64,000 bases of DNA. It comes from Luethyella okanaganae (lineage in GTDB: Bacteria > Actinomycetota > Actinomycetes > Actinomycetales > Microbacteriaceae). The position numbers were made by a program, and so were the translations under genes. The notes beneath the pieces were generated by a model that was given only the letters and a program-made list of their open reading frames with translations, searched no databases and was not told the origin of the DNA. Below, piece by piece: positions 38,513 to 47,960 of the stretch (positions are counted from its first letter, which is position 1; every line of letters begins with the position of its first letter). The stretch lies in the NCBI RefSeq assembly GCF_042660285.1, contig NZ_JBHSTP010000001.1, positions 1,240,001 to 1,304,000 on the forward strand, in the 5' to 3' direction.

Positions 38513-40143
38513 GCACCGCAACTACTACGAGCCCGCCGGCAGCCGACGTGAACGAGCCAGCGAAGAAGCCCGGCGGATTCACCGCCGCGGCGTCCAATTA
38601 CCTCGATGAGCGCACGGGCATCTCTGGCACCGTCAAAGAGTTCGGCCGTAAGATCTTCCCCGACCACTGGTCGTTCCTGCTCGGCGAGGTCGCACTCTTC
38701 AGCTTCGTCGTCATCCTGCTCACCGGCACGTTCCTGACGTTCTTCTTCCAGGCGTCGATGGCTGAAGTGCACTACGATGGATCCTTCGTGCCGCTCAAGG
38801 GCGTCGAGATGTCGGTCGCGATGTCGTCGACGCTCGACATCTCCTTCGACATCCGCGGTGGATTGCTGATGCGTCAGATCCACCACTGGGCGGCTCTGCT
38901 GTTCGTGGCTGCAATCGGTCTGCACATGCTGCGCATCTTCTTCACCGGTGCGTTCCGCAAGCCGCGCGAGCTCAACTGGGTGATCGGCTTTGTGCTCTTC
39001 ATCCTTGCGATGGCAGAGGGCTTCACGGGCTACTCACTGCCCGACGACCTGCTCTCGGGCAACGGTCTCCGCATCATCGATGGCATGGTCAAGGGCATCC
39101 CGCTCGTCGGCACCTGGATCTCGTTCCTCCTGTTCGGCGGCGAGTTCCCCGGCACCGACATCGTCGGCCGTCTGTACACCCTGCACATCCTGCTGCTTCC
39201 CGCGATCGTCGTGCTCTTCATCGCCCTTCACCTGCTGTTCGTGGTCGTGCACAAGCACACCCAGTACCCGGGAGCGGGCAAGACCCAGCAGACGGTCGTC
39301 GGCTACCCGATCCTTCCTGTGTACGCGGCGAAGGCCGGCGGTTTCTTCTTCATCGTCTTCGGTGTTCTCGCCCTCATCGCCTCCTTGTTCACGATCAACC
39401 CGATCTGGAACTACGGACCGTACGACCCGTCGCCCGTCTCCGCCGGAACGCAGCCGGACTGGTATATCGGCTTCGCCGACGGTGCCTTGCGTCTGATTCC
39501 ACCGGGCTGGGAGTTCGTCTGGCTCGACCGCACCTGGTCGTTCAACATCCTCGTGCCGCTCATCGGCCTCGGATTGTTCATCGTCACCGTGCTCGTCTAC
39601 CCCTTCATCGAGGCGTGGATCACGGGCGACAAGCGCGAGCATCACGTGCTCGACCGGCCGCGCAACGCTCCGACCCGAACGGCGATCGGCGCCGCCGGCG
39701 TCACGTTCTACGCGGGCCTCTGGGCAGCCGCGAGCTCTGACATCATCGCGACGCACTTCCGTCTCACGATGGAAGGCGTCATCCACACCCTCCAGGGGAT
39801 CGTGATCCTCGGTCCGATCATCGCCTACCTCATCACGAAGCGCGTATGTCTCGCATTGCAGAAGAAGGATCGCGAGATCGTGCTGCACGGCTACGAGTCC
39901 GGGCGCATCGTGAAACTGCCCGGCGGTGAGTTCATCGAGGTGCACGAGCCCGTCGACGAATACGAGCGCTGGCGTCTCGTGGACTACAGCGACTACAAGC
40001 CGCTCATGATCCGCCCGAACGCGAAAGGGCAGATCACCTTCGGGCAGCGTCTCCGGGCGAGCCTCTCGCGGTGGTTCTTCGAAGACCGCATCGCACCGGT
40101 GACCTCGACGGAAATCGAACAGTCGCACGGCGAACACCACTAG
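38509..40143 (+). CDS. qcrB: Cytochrome b subunit QcrB
   Basis: Cytochrome b of 544 residues: heme-binding His in RQIHHWAALLF and in HILLLPAIVVLFIALHLLF, the quinol-site PDWYIGFADGALR, and a long C-terminal extension typical of actinobacteria. TTG 38509 overlaps the qcrA stop (TTGA), which is the only start that keeps all of the homology without running into qcrA. Central subunit of the bc1-aa3 supercomplex. Confidence 0.94.
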   Translation: MSTATTTSPPAADVNEPAKKPGGFTAAASNYLDERTGISGTVKEFGRKIFPDHWSFLLGEVALFSFVVILLTGTFLTFFFQASMAEVHYDGSFVPLKGVEMSVAMSSTLDISFDIRGGLLMRQIHHWAALLFVAAIGLHMLRIFFTGAFRKPRELNWVIGFVLFILAMAEGFTGYSLPDDLLSGNGLRIIDGMVKGIPLVGTWISFLLFGGEFPGTDIVGRLYTLHILLLPAIVVLFIALHLLFVVVHKHTQYPGAGKTQQTVVGYPILPVYAAKAGGFFFIVFGVLALIASLFTINPIWNYGPYDPSPVSAGTQPDWYIGFADGALRLIPPGWEFVWLDRTWSFNILVPLIGLGLFIVTVLVYPFIEAWITGDKREHHVLDRPRNAPTRTAIGAAGVTFYAGLWAAASSDIIATHFRLTMEGVIHTLQGIVILGPIIAYLITKRVCLALQKKDREIVLHGYESGRIVKLPGGEFIEVHEPVDEYERWRLVDYSDYKPLMIRPNAKGQITFGQRLRASLSRWFFEDRIAPVTSTEIEQSHGEHH

Positions 40144-40175
40144 GCGTCCGGCACCACCCTTTCTTCGGCCACCGC

Positions 40176-41009
40176 ATGACACTCCAGACTCTGTCTGAGT
40201 GGCTGCGGTGCCCGAAGTGTCTTCTGGACCTCGAAGCTACTCCCCCGCTCTCGCTCCGCTGCAAGACCGGACACAGCTACGACGTCAACAAGCGCGGCTA
40301 CCTGAACGCGCTTCGCGCGGGGTCCGGGCTGATCGGTGACTCAGCGGCCATGCTGGATGCCCGTGACCGTGTGCTCGAGAGCGGCGCCTACGCCCCGATC
40401 AGCGATGCGCTGCTCTCGTTGCTTCCCTCCGCCCCTCCGCGACGCGTTCACGACGCCGGCTGCGGCACTGGACACTATCTCGAGGCGGCGCTCGAGGCAG
40501 CAGCGCCCGACGCCCGCGGGCTGGCACAGGACATCTCGCCTAGCGCCGTCTCGCGCGCCGTTCGGCGTTCGCAAGCGATCGACGGGCTGATCGCCGACAC
40601 CTGGGCGCCGCTCCCCCTCCGCAGCGGTTCGGCCGACATCGTGCTCTCCATCTTCGCCCCTCGCAACCTGCCGGAGCTCCACCGCATCCTGACGCCCGTT
40701 TCGGGCAGGCTCCTCGCCGTTGTGCCACGGCCAGAGCACTTCCGGGAGTTCCGCGATGCCCCCGGCATGCTCGCTGTGCCGGAAGAAAAGGCCGAAAGGC
40801 TCATCGAGAGCGCCGGGCCTCTCTTCGCCCTCGACGCGCGCGACACCGCCATGGCGAAGACCCCGGTCACGCCGGAACTGGCGGCATCGCTCATCGACAT
40901 GGGTCCCTCAGCGCATCACCGCTCCGCTGAGAGCGAGAGTTCCTGGCGATCGCCCGCCACCGTCACGATCAGCGTGGACGTGCTGCGGTTCCGGCCACGG
41001 GAGGTTTGA
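40176..41009 (+). CDS. 23S rRNA (guanine-N1)-methyltransferase, RlmA-like
   Basis: Protein of 277 residues with an N-terminal zinc motif (LRCPKCLLDL and LRCKTGHSYD) and a SAM-binding domain with VHDAGCGTGHYLEA near residue 91. This is the RlmA(I)/(II), TlrB-type family that methylates G745/G748 of 23S rRNA, a position linked to macrolide response. ATG 40176 chosen because the zinc motif begins within 12 residues. Ends one base from ctaF (convergent). Confidence 0.82.
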   Translation: MTLQTLSEWLRCPKCLLDLEATPPLSLRCKTGHSYDVNKRGYLNALRAGSGLIGDSAAMLDARDRVLESGAYAPISDALLSLLPSAPPRRVHDAGCGTGHYLEAALEAAAPDARGLAQDISPSAVSRAVRRSQAIDGLIADTWAPLPLRSGSADIVLSIFAPRNLPELHRILTPVSGRLLAVVPRPEHFREFRDAPGMLAVPEEKAERLIESAGPLFALDARDTAMAKTPVTPELAASLIDMGPSAHHRSAESESSWRSPATVTISVDVLRFRPREV

Positions 41010-41426
41010 TCACCGGGCGAAAAGCCCTCGATAGTACTCGAACACCCAGCCGACGATGCTGATCAGGCCGATGCCGACCGCGATGAATGCGATCCAGAAG
41101 CCGACGGCCAACCCGAGGAGCAGGAGACAGGCTGACCCCGCGAGCATGATCGGCCACCAACTCCACGGGCTGAAGAAGCCGAGCTCCGCGTCACCATCGT
41201 CGATGTTGCCGTCGAGGCGGTCCTCCGGCAGTTCGCCACCCTGGGCACCATGCACACGCCCCAGGTAGAACGCGATAAAGGCGCTCAGAACCGCGCACAA
41301 GCCCAACGCGACGGCACCGACCCACTCGACATGGCCGTTCTCCGCGATCGTCCAGAAGATGTAGGCCACCGACGTGAGAACGAAGAAGACCGTCAGTATC
41401 CAGAACAGATTGATGTTCGCGCGCAT
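41010..41426 (-). CDS. ctaF: Cytochrome c oxidase subunit IV (CtaF)
   Basis: Small actinobacterial oxidase subunit of 138 residues with four membrane segments (ANINLFWILTVFFVLTSVAY at the start). ATG overlaps the ctaD stop (TAATG), so the genes form the operon ctaC-ctaD-ctaF. Confidence 0.9.
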   Translation of the reverse strand: MRANINLFWILTVFFVLTSVAYIFWTIAENGHVEWVGAVALGLCAVLSAFIAFYLGRVHGAQGGELPEDRLDGNIDDGDAELGFFSPWSWWPIMLAGSACLLLLGLAVGFWIAFIAVGIGLISIVGWVFEYYRGLFAR

Positions 41427-43162
41427 TACTTGACCTCCTCCGAAGCGATGTCGTACGTCGGGGCATCCGGCGCGTCCTTGGCAGGACCGATGCCGAGCGG
41501 AACCGCTGCCTCAGGGTGGTTGAGATCGAATGCCGGACGCTCGGAACGGATACGAGGGATCGAGGTGAAGTTGTGGCGAGGCGGCGGGCAAGAGGTCGCC
41601 CACTCGAGGGATCCGCCGTAGCCCCACGGGTCGTTCACCGAGACCCTCGGCGCCTTGCGGGCCGTGATGTATACGTTGAGAAAGAACGGGATGAGGGAGA
41701 CGCCAAGGATCATCGCGCCGACCGTCGAGAGTTGGTTCATCCAGGTGAAGCCGTCCGTCGGCAGGTAGCTCGCATAGCGTCGTGGCATGCCGACCACGCC
41801 CAGCCAGTGCTGCACAAGGAAGGTCGTATGGAAGCCTATGAAGAGCAGCCAGAAGTGCCATTTCCCGAGACGCTCGTTGAGCATCTTGCCCGTCCACTTG
41901 GGCCACCAGAAGTAGAAGCCTGCGAACATGGCGAACACAACGGTGCCGAAGACGACGTAATGGAAATGGGCGACCACGAAATAGGTGTCGGAGACGTGGA
42001 AGTCGAGCGGCGGCGATGCCAGGATGACACCTGTCAGGCCACCGAAGGTGAAGGTGATGAGAAAGCCGATCGCCCAGAGCATCGGCGTCTCGAAGGTGAC
42101 GGAACCCCGCCACATCGTCCCGATCCAGTTGAAGATCTTCACGCCCGTTGGAACGGCGATGAGCATCGTCATGAGTGAGAAGAACGGCAACAGCACCGAT
42201 CCCGTCACATACATGTGGTGGGCCCATACGGTGACCGACAACGCGGCGATCGCGATCGTCGCGTAGATCAACGTCTTATAGCCGAAGATCGGCTTGCGGC
42301 TGAACACCGGGAAGATCTCCGAAACGATTCCGAAGAACGGCAGGGCGATGATGTACACCTCGGGATGGCCGAAGAACCAGAACAGGTGCTGCCAGAGTAT
42401 GACGCCGCCATTGGCTGGATCGTAGATATGCGCCCCGAATACGCGGTCGGCTGCGGCAGCGAGCAGAGCAGCCGCGAGCACGGGGAAGGCCATCAGGATG
42501 AGGATCGAGGTGACGAGGGTGTTCCACGTGAAGATCGGCATGCGGAACATGGTCATCCCCGGTGCACGCATCGTGATGATCGTCGTGATGAAGTTGACGG
42601 CGCCGAGAATCGTTCCGAAACCGCTCGCGCCGAGCCCCAGCATCCAGAGATTGCCGCCGATACCCGGCGAGAACGTCGTCGACGCGAGGGGCTGATAGGC
42701 GAACCAGCCGAAGGATGCGGCACCCTGCGGGGTGAGGAAGCCGGCGACGGCCATGAGGCTTCCGAAGCTGAACAGCCAGTAGGCGAAAGCGTTGAGGCGA
42801 GGGAACGCGACGTCCGGCGCACCGATCTGGAGCGGCATGAGCACGTTCGCGAATCCCGCGAAGAGCGGGGTCGCGAACATGAGCAGCATGATCGTGCCAT
42901 GCATGGTGAATAGCTGGTTGTACTGCTCTTTCGTCTGCAGGATCTCGAGCCCCGGCTGGAACAGCTGGGCACGGATGACCAGGGCCATGACGCCACCGAT
43001 GCAGAAATAGACGAACGAGGTGATCAGGTAGAGATACCCGATGACCTTGTGATCGGTCGAGGTGATCCACTTGACGAGGGTGTTGCCCTTGCGCCCGACC
43101 TTCGACGCGCCGAACGGCTGTGTGCGTTCTTGAGTGGAAGCCGGTGCTGTGACGATGCTCAT
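41426..43162 (-). CDS. ctaD: Cytochrome c oxidase subunit I
   Basis: Heme-copper oxidase of 578 residues with twelve membrane segments. Ligand motifs: TMHGTIMLLMF near residue 90, FWFFGHPEVYIIALP near 265 (CuB/His-Tyr), and VWAHHMYVTG near 315, and HFHYVVFG near 400. Reduces oxygen and pumps protons. Confidence 0.95.
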   Translation of the reverse strand: MSIVTAPASTQERTQPFGASKVGRKGNTLVKWITSTDHKVIGYLYLITSFVYFCIGGVMALVIRAQLFQPGLEILQTKEQYNQLFTMHGTIMLLMFATPLFAGFANVLMPLQIGAPDVAFPRLNAFAYWLFSFGSLMAVAGFLTPQGAASFGWFAYQPLASTTFSPGIGGNLWMLGLGASGFGTILGAVNFITTIITMRAPGMTMFRMPIFTWNTLVTSILILMAFPVLAAALLAAAADRVFGAHIYDPANGGVILWQHLFWFFGHPEVYIIALPFFGIVSEIFPVFSRKPIFGYKTLIYATIAIAALSVTVWAHHMYVTGSVLLPFFSLMTMLIAVPTGVKIFNWIGTMWRGSVTFETPMLWAIGFLITFTFGGLTGVILASPPLDFHVSDTYFVVAHFHYVVFGTVVFAMFAGFYFWWPKWTGKMLNERLGKWHFWLLFIGFHTTFLVQHWLGVVGMPRRYASYLPTDGFTWMNQLSTVGAMILGVSLIPFFLNVYITARKAPRVSVNDPWGYGGSLEWATSCPPPRHNFTSIPRIRSERPAFDLNHPEAAVPLGIGPAKDAPDAPTYDIASEEVK

Positions 43163-43165
43163 GGC

Positions 43166-44053
43166 TTAGTGCCCCTCCTCGGACGTCGGCGCTTCGGTAC
43201 CCGGCAGATTCTGGTTGCGGTCGAACTCGGGGCCGAGCTGACCCTTCTGGCCCGCAGCGCGCAACGACCCGATGTAGTCGTCGTATTCGGCCTGCGACAC
43301 GACTTTGACGTTGAAGAGCATGAGCGAGTGATACTCACCGCACAACTCGGCGCATTTGCCTTTGTACGTGCCTTCCTTCGTCGGCGTCACATACATGTAG
43401 TTGGTCTTGCCCGGGAACATGTCTTTCTTGTAGAGGAAGTCGATGACCCAGAAGGAGTGGACGACATCGCGTGAGTCGAGCGCGATCTCGATCTTCTTGT
43501 CGACGGGCAAATAGAGGGTGGGCAGTTCGGACTCGACGAGAGCGCCCTTGGGGCCGTTCGCGTCGGGGCTGCCCTGGACGCCGGGCGAATAGACGTTGTC
43601 GTCGACGTAGTTGAAGTCCCACGCCCACTGCTTGGCCATGACCTGGATCTTGAGGTCGGGCGAGGCGAACGGCTCCTCGATAGCCGCCTGGTCACGAGCG
43701 GTGAAGGCGAAGAAGCCGAGCACGAGGATGAGCGGCACGATCGTGTAGAAGATCTCGATCGGCATGTTGTAGCGCAACTGCACCGGAAGCCCGGTCTGGC
43801 CCTTACGACGGCGGTAGACGATCACCGCCCAGATGATGAGTCCCCACGTGATGATACCGACGATGAGAAGGACGATCCAGGATGTCGTCCATAGACCGGA
43901 GACCATCTGGGTGTTCGTCGTGACGGGCTTCTCGCCCTCCACGAATCCCGGGAGGAAGCCGTTGAGCTGCGCCTGGGTGCACCCGGCGAGAACTACGGCA
44001 AGCGTCGCTGCGATCGGAATTGCAGCCCATCGGAGTCGGCGATTGTTGCGCAC
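43166..44053 (-). CDS. ctaC: Cytochrome c oxidase subunit II, lipoprotein
   Basis: Protein of 295 residues: lipoprotein signal peptide ending in LAGC (C25), two membrane helices and a CuA domain with CAELCGEYHSLM. GTG 44053. Accepts electrons from QcrC. The lipobox makes it a client of Lnt encoded at 2655-4211. Confidence 0.94.
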   Translation of the reverse strand: MRNNRRLRWAAIPIAATLAVVLAGCTQAQLNGFLPGFVEGEKPVTTNTQMVSGLWTTSWIVLLIVGIITWGLIIWAVIVYRRRKGQTGLPVQLRYNMPIEIFYTIVPLILVLGFFAFTARDQAAIEEPFASPDLKIQVMAKQWAWDFNYVDDNVYSPGVQGSPDANGPKGALVESELPTLYLPVDKKIEIALDSRDVVHSFWVIDFLYKKDMFPGKTNYMYVTPTKEGTYKGKCAELCGEYHSLMLFNVKVVSQAEYDDYIGSLRAAGQKGQLGPEFDRNQNLPGTEAPTSEEGH

Positions 44054-44203
44054 CGGTGACCTTTCGGGAGACTCGTAGGCACTTCACAGGGAAGTGCATT
44101 GACCGGATCCAGCCTACTCCGCAGAGCGCACCAGGTTGTGCATCAACGCGACGACCTCGCTGGCATGTACGTGAAATCCAGCGGAATCCGCCCCTTAAAG
44201 GCA

Positions 44204-44237
44204 CTCGGGAGACCATCCGTTCGGATGATCTCCCGAG
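44204..44237 (-). terminator. Hairpin terminator after erpA
   Basis: Arms CTCGGGAGACCATCCG and CGGATGATCTCCCGAG pair with one mismatch around a tight loop, beginning 18 bases beyond the erpA stop. On the minus strand a TTT follows. Likely ends the erpA message before the ctaC promoter. Confidence 0.6.
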
Positions 44238-44254
44238 GAGGTGAGCTATGGAGC

Positions 44255-44611
44255 CTAATGGAACGAGTCTCCGCACGCACAGCTTCCCTGCGCGTTGGGA
44301 TTGTCGATCGTGAAGCCCTGCTTCTGGATGCTGTCCTCGAAATCGATCGAGGCGCCGTCGAGGTAAGGCACACTCATCTTGTCGACGACCACCTCGACAC
44401 CGTCGAAATCGACGAGCACATCGCCATCGAGAACCCGCTCGTCGAAGTACAGCTGGTAGATGAGACCGGAGCAGCCGCCGGGCTGAACGGCGACACGCAG
44501 ACGCAGGTCGTCCCGTCCCTCCTGCGTGAGCAGGCTCTTGACCTTGGACGCCGCAGCATCCGTGAGGCCGACGCCGTGGGTTGAAACACTGGTCGTTGTC
44601 GTGTCGGTCAT
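44255..44611 (-). CDS. erpA: Iron-sulfur cluster insertion protein ErpA
   Basis: A-type Fe-S carrier of 118 residues with the three conserved Cys: GGCSGLIYQL near residue 47 and SCACGDSF at the end. Delivers clusters to target proteins. Next to the oxidase and Rieske genes in this region, which fits a role in respiratory maturation. GAGGAGC upstream of ATG. Confidence 0.92.
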   Translation of the reverse strand: MTDTTTTSVSTHGVGLTDAAASKVKSLLTQEGRDDLRLRVAVQPGGCSGLIYQLYFDERVLDGDVLVDFDGVEVVVDKMSVPYLDGASIDFEDSIQKQGFTIDNPNAQGSCACGDSFH

Positions 44612-44701
44612 ACTGCTCCTCGATGCGCTTTCAGGGGCTCCCGCATCAGATCGCCGGAGTCCAGAGAGATTCTAACTCGGTCAACAGGATGTCGGCTGAG
44701 A

Positions 44702-46123
44702 TCATTCCCCACGCATGTTGAGCCGCGCGAGCAGAAGTGCCTCGCTCAACACTGAGCGCTTGAAGACCCCGAGATGGAGGGACTCGTTCGGGCTATGCGC
44801 GCGCGAGTCCGGATCCTCGACACCCGTCACGAGGATCTGCGCCTTCGGAAAGACCCTCACGAGATCGGCGATGAACGGTATCGATCCGCCGACGCCGACG
44901 TCCACGGGCTCCTTCCCCCACGCGTCGGCCATGGCGGACCTGGCTTCGGCAACGGCCCAGCCGCTCGTGTCGACGAGGAAGGCCTCCCCCGTGTCGATGT
45001 CGTCGATCTCGAGGCGCGCACCCCATGGGGCATTCGCGCGCAGGTGACGTTCGAGGGCGAGGAACGCCTCCTGAGCCGGCTGCCCGGGCGCGACGCGTGA
45101 GCTGATGCGTATGGAGATCGAGGGGGAGAGCGTGTTGGAGGCATTGTCGACGCTCGGCGCATCGATCCCCGTGACGGTGACCGTCGGCTGTGCCCAGATC
45201 CGGTTCAGGATGCTCCCATGCCCGATCGTGGCGACCCCGTCGAGCAGGCCCGTCTCCAGGCGCAACTGCTCCTCCGAGTATTCTGGCGTCTGCTGCTCAT
45301 GGCTCGTGAGGCCCTCGACCGCGACGGAGCCGTCCTCCGCGTGCATCGTCGCGATGAGCCGGATGGTCGCGAGCATGGCGTCCGGAACCGCTCCGCCGAA
45401 CATTCCGGAGTGGGAGGCGTGGTCGAGTGTGGTGACGGTCAGTCGGAAGGTGACGTTCCCGCGCAAGCCGATCGTGAGCGCCGGGGTGTCGATGTCCCAG
45501 TTGTTCGAGTCGGCGACAATGATCACGTCTGCCTCGAGCGCTTCGCGGTTGTCGGCGAGGAAGTTAGCGAAGGAACGGGACCCGAACTCCTCCTCCCCCT
45601 CGATGAACATGGCGAGGCCGAGTTCGAAGTCGGGACCTGAGGTCTCGACGAGCGCCCTGATCGAGGCGATATGCGCCATGATCCCGGCCTTGTCGTCTGC
45701 AGCGCCGCGACCGTAGAGTCGGTCACCCCGGACAGTCGGCTCGAATGGGGCGGATTCCCACTCCGCGTCATTGCCCGGCGGCTGCACGTCGTGATGCGCA
45801 TAAAGCAGCACCGTCGGACGCCCATTGCGTGCTGCACGCGTCGCCAGGACCGCCGGCTGCCCTGGTTGCTCGGACCCCTCGATCGCCGACCGTGTGACCT
45901 CGACGGATTCGAAGACGCCGAGCCCCCGCACGAGTTCGGCCACCTTCTCGGCACTGGCCTCGACAGCGGCCGGGTCGAACGCCGACCACGAGACCGATGG
46001 GATGCGCACAAGCGCCGTGAGATCCGCGATCGTGGTCGGAAGGCCGTTCTCGACGGCGGTGCGCACGGCGGCATCGGCCACGGCGTCCCTCGTCGTCACG
46101 GGTGTCTCTGGGGTATCCGTCAT
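44702..46123 (-). CDS. M20-family dipeptidase
   Basis: Metallopeptidase of 473 residues: LLYAHHDVQPPG near residue 109 (first metal His and Asp), GRGAADDKAG near 137 (bridging Asp) and EGEEEFGS near 170 (catalytic Glu). The dimerisation domain follows (TTLDHASHSGMFGG). Cytoplasmic. ATG 46123 (MTDTPETP) preferred to a 45-base upstream extension. Confidence 0.88.
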   Translation of the reverse strand: MTDTPETPVTTRDAVADAAVRTAVENGLPTTIADLTALVRIPSVSWSAFDPAAVEASAEKVAELVRGLGVFESVEVTRSAIEGSEQPGQPAVLATRAARNGRPTVLLYAHHDVQPPGNDAEWESAPFEPTVRGDRLYGRGAADDKAGIMAHIASIRALVETSGPDFELGLAMFIEGEEEFGSRSFANFLADNREALEADVIIVADSNNWDIDTPALTIGLRGNVTFRLTVTTLDHASHSGMFGGAVPDAMLATIRLIATMHAEDGSVAVEGLTSHEQQTPEYSEEQLRLETGLLDGVATIGHGSILNRIWAQPTVTVTGIDAPSVDNASNTLSPSISIRISSRVAPGQPAQEAFLALERHLRANAPWGARLEIDDIDTGEAFLVDTSGWAVAEARSAMADAWGKEPVDVGVGGSIPFIADLVRVFPKAQILVTGVEDPDSRAHSPNESLHLGVFKRSVLSEALLLARLNMRGE

Positions 46124-46161
46124 GCGGCTAATCTTAAAGCAACCGAAATCAAGGATCTGAT

Positions 46162-46761
46162 GTGGCAAAGAACCAGGCGTCCAACGACGCAGAGCCCGTG
46201 ATCGAGACCGCTGAAGAAACCGCGGCGCGTCTCGCCGAGCAGGCTAAGGCGGGCAAGGGCACCCCCACCCCTACCCGCAAACAACAGGAGGCGGCCCGCA
46301 AGCGCCCGCTCGTTCCGAACGATCGCAAGGAGGCCGCGCGGAATGCGCGCGCCAAGGCGGCTGAGGCGCGCGAAAAGGCGCGCATAGGCATGGCGCTCGG
46401 CGACGAGAAGTATCTTCCGGCCCGCGACCGGGGTCCGCAGAAGCGCTATGTGCGCGACTATATCGACGCGCGATTCAACATCGGCGAGATCATGATCCCG
46501 GTGATGTTCCTCGTCATCATCCTGACCTTTCTCCCCAGCCGTGAGGTGCAGACGTATGGCATCCTCGGTCTCTGGGCGTTCTTCATCGTCGCCGTCGTCG
46601 ATTGCGTCGTCCTCGGCTTCCTGCTCACGAGGAAGCTGACCGCCAAGTTCGGCGAGACGAAGGTCGAGAAGGTGCGCTGGTATGCCGCCATGCGCGCACT
46701 GCAGTTGCGGCCGATGCGCCTTCCCAAGCCGCAGGTGAAGCGCTGGCAGTATCCGAGCTGA
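46162..46761 (+). CDS. DUF3043 membrane protein
   Basis: Protein of 199 residues: a long charged, Lys/Ala-rich N-terminal region (coiled), then KRYVRDYIDARFNIGEIMIP and two membrane helices (about 112-130 and 139-160). DUF3043 proteins are conserved in actinobacteria without known function. GTG 46162. Confidence 0.85.
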   Translation: MAKNQASNDAEPVIETAEETAARLAEQAKAGKGTPTPTRKQQEAARKRPLVPNDRKEAARNARAKAAEAREKARIGMALGDEKYLPARDRGPQKRYVRDYIDARFNIGEIMIPVMFLVIILTFLPSREVQTYGILGLWAFFIVAVVDCVVLGFLLTRKLTAKFGETKVEKVRWYAAMRALQLRPMRLPKPQVKRWQYPS

Positions 46762-46768
46762 TCCGGGG

Positions 46769-47911
46769 TCAGCGCCCGTAGGCTCCCGCGCGAATGAGCG
46801 GAATGCGCATCTCCTCGTCGGTGAGCGCTCCGTGTTGGCCGATCATCGTGCGCCCGGCCTGGCTCCGATCGCGTGAGTCGTAGTACGCCACGAGCCTGCG
46901 TGCCGCGACGATGACGTCTCCGATACGCGGCAACACGGCAGGGTCGACGTCGCCGAACAGTCCTGCCTCGACCGCTTCGCCACGGGTGAGGATCCAGGCA
47001 CGCTCCCCTTCGACCTGCCGCCAGGCCTCAGCGAGGACGTCGGCGGCCGATCCACCGAGCCCCGGCTCCAGATAGAGCTGGAGGCAGCGCGGGTCGCCGC
47101 CGACGTGCCGCACCCCGTCCACAAGCTCCGGCACGGTGTCGAAGAGCACGTGCTTGGTACTCGGCACATCGAGCACGCCGTGGTCGGCGGTGAGAAGCAA
47201 GCCCGTCGAAGGAGCGAGAGACGCCGCGAAGAGCGACGTCTCGGCGTCGAGGGTCTCCAGCTCGGCGAGCCAGCGGTCCGACTGCCAACCGCGGGCGTGC
47301 GCCGCCATGTCGAGTTCCGGAACGTAGAGGTAGACGAGTGCGCCGGGGGTCGAGGCGATGACCCGCCTGGCCGTGTCGAACCGCCCGCCGATGGTCTCGG
47401 CGTCGAGGTACTCACTCCCGCGCAACACAGCCTCGGTGAGTCCGGAGCCCTTGTAGCGGACCGGACCTATCGAGAAGCTGGGCACGGCGACGTCCGCGGC
47501 TCTCTCGAAGACCGTGCGCACCCGTTGCCAGGTCGCGGGATCCATGTCGGCGTCCCAGCCGTTCAGCTGATTCACGACCCGGTCGTTCGCCGCATCGAGC
47601 ACTCGATAGGCCACGAGACCGTGCTTGCCGGGCTCGACGCCGGTGCAGAGCGTCGCAAGCCCGGCGGCCGTGGTCGCCGGGAAGACTCCGTCGATCACGT
47701 CGTTCTTGCCGAGACGGGCAGAGAGAAACCGGGCGTGCCCGGTCCGGGAGCGGATCGCAGCGGCTCCGAGTCCGTCGGCGAGTACGACGACGGCATGCTG
47801 TGCGGGCGGCAGCGCCAACGGATTCTCCTGCCCGAGCACACTGAGAAGAGAACTTTCGAGAACATCGGCAAGCCGCGGACCGCGGGAATTACGGACAGGT
47901 AGCATGGGCAT
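46769..47911 (-). CDS. Alkaline phosphatase-superfamily phosphodiesterase
   Basis: Protein of 380 residues of the nucleotide pyrophosphatase/phosphodiesterase type: VVVLADGLGAAAI near residue 38 (metal Asp), FPATTAAGLATLCTGVEPGKHG near 74 (catalytic Thr) and LLTADHGVLDVP near 260. Substrate unknown. ATG 47911 or 47905 fit; the longer frame to 48034 overlaps parC. Confidence 0.85.
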   Translation of the reverse strand: MPMLPVRNSRGPRLADVLESSLLSVLGQENPLALPPAQHAVVVLADGLGAAAIRSRTGHARFLSARLGKNDVIDGVFPATTAAGLATLCTGVEPGKHGLVAYRVLDAANDRVVNQLNGWDADMDPATWQRVRTVFERAADVAVPSFSIGPVRYKGSGLTEAVLRGSEYLDAETIGGRFDTARRVIASTPGALVYLYVPELDMAAHARGWQSDRWLAELETLDAETSLFAASLAPSTGLLLTADHGVLDVPSTKHVLFDTVPELVDGVRHVGGDPRCLQLYLEPGLGGSAADVLAEAWRQVEGERAWILTRGEAVEAGLFGDVDPAVLPRIGDVIVAARRLVAYYDSRDRSQAGRTMIGQHGALTDEEMRIPLIRAGAYGR

Positions 47912-47960
47912 CGCGCCCAGTCTGGCATAGAGCAGGGCGTGTTTCGTCCCGCCAGGGCGC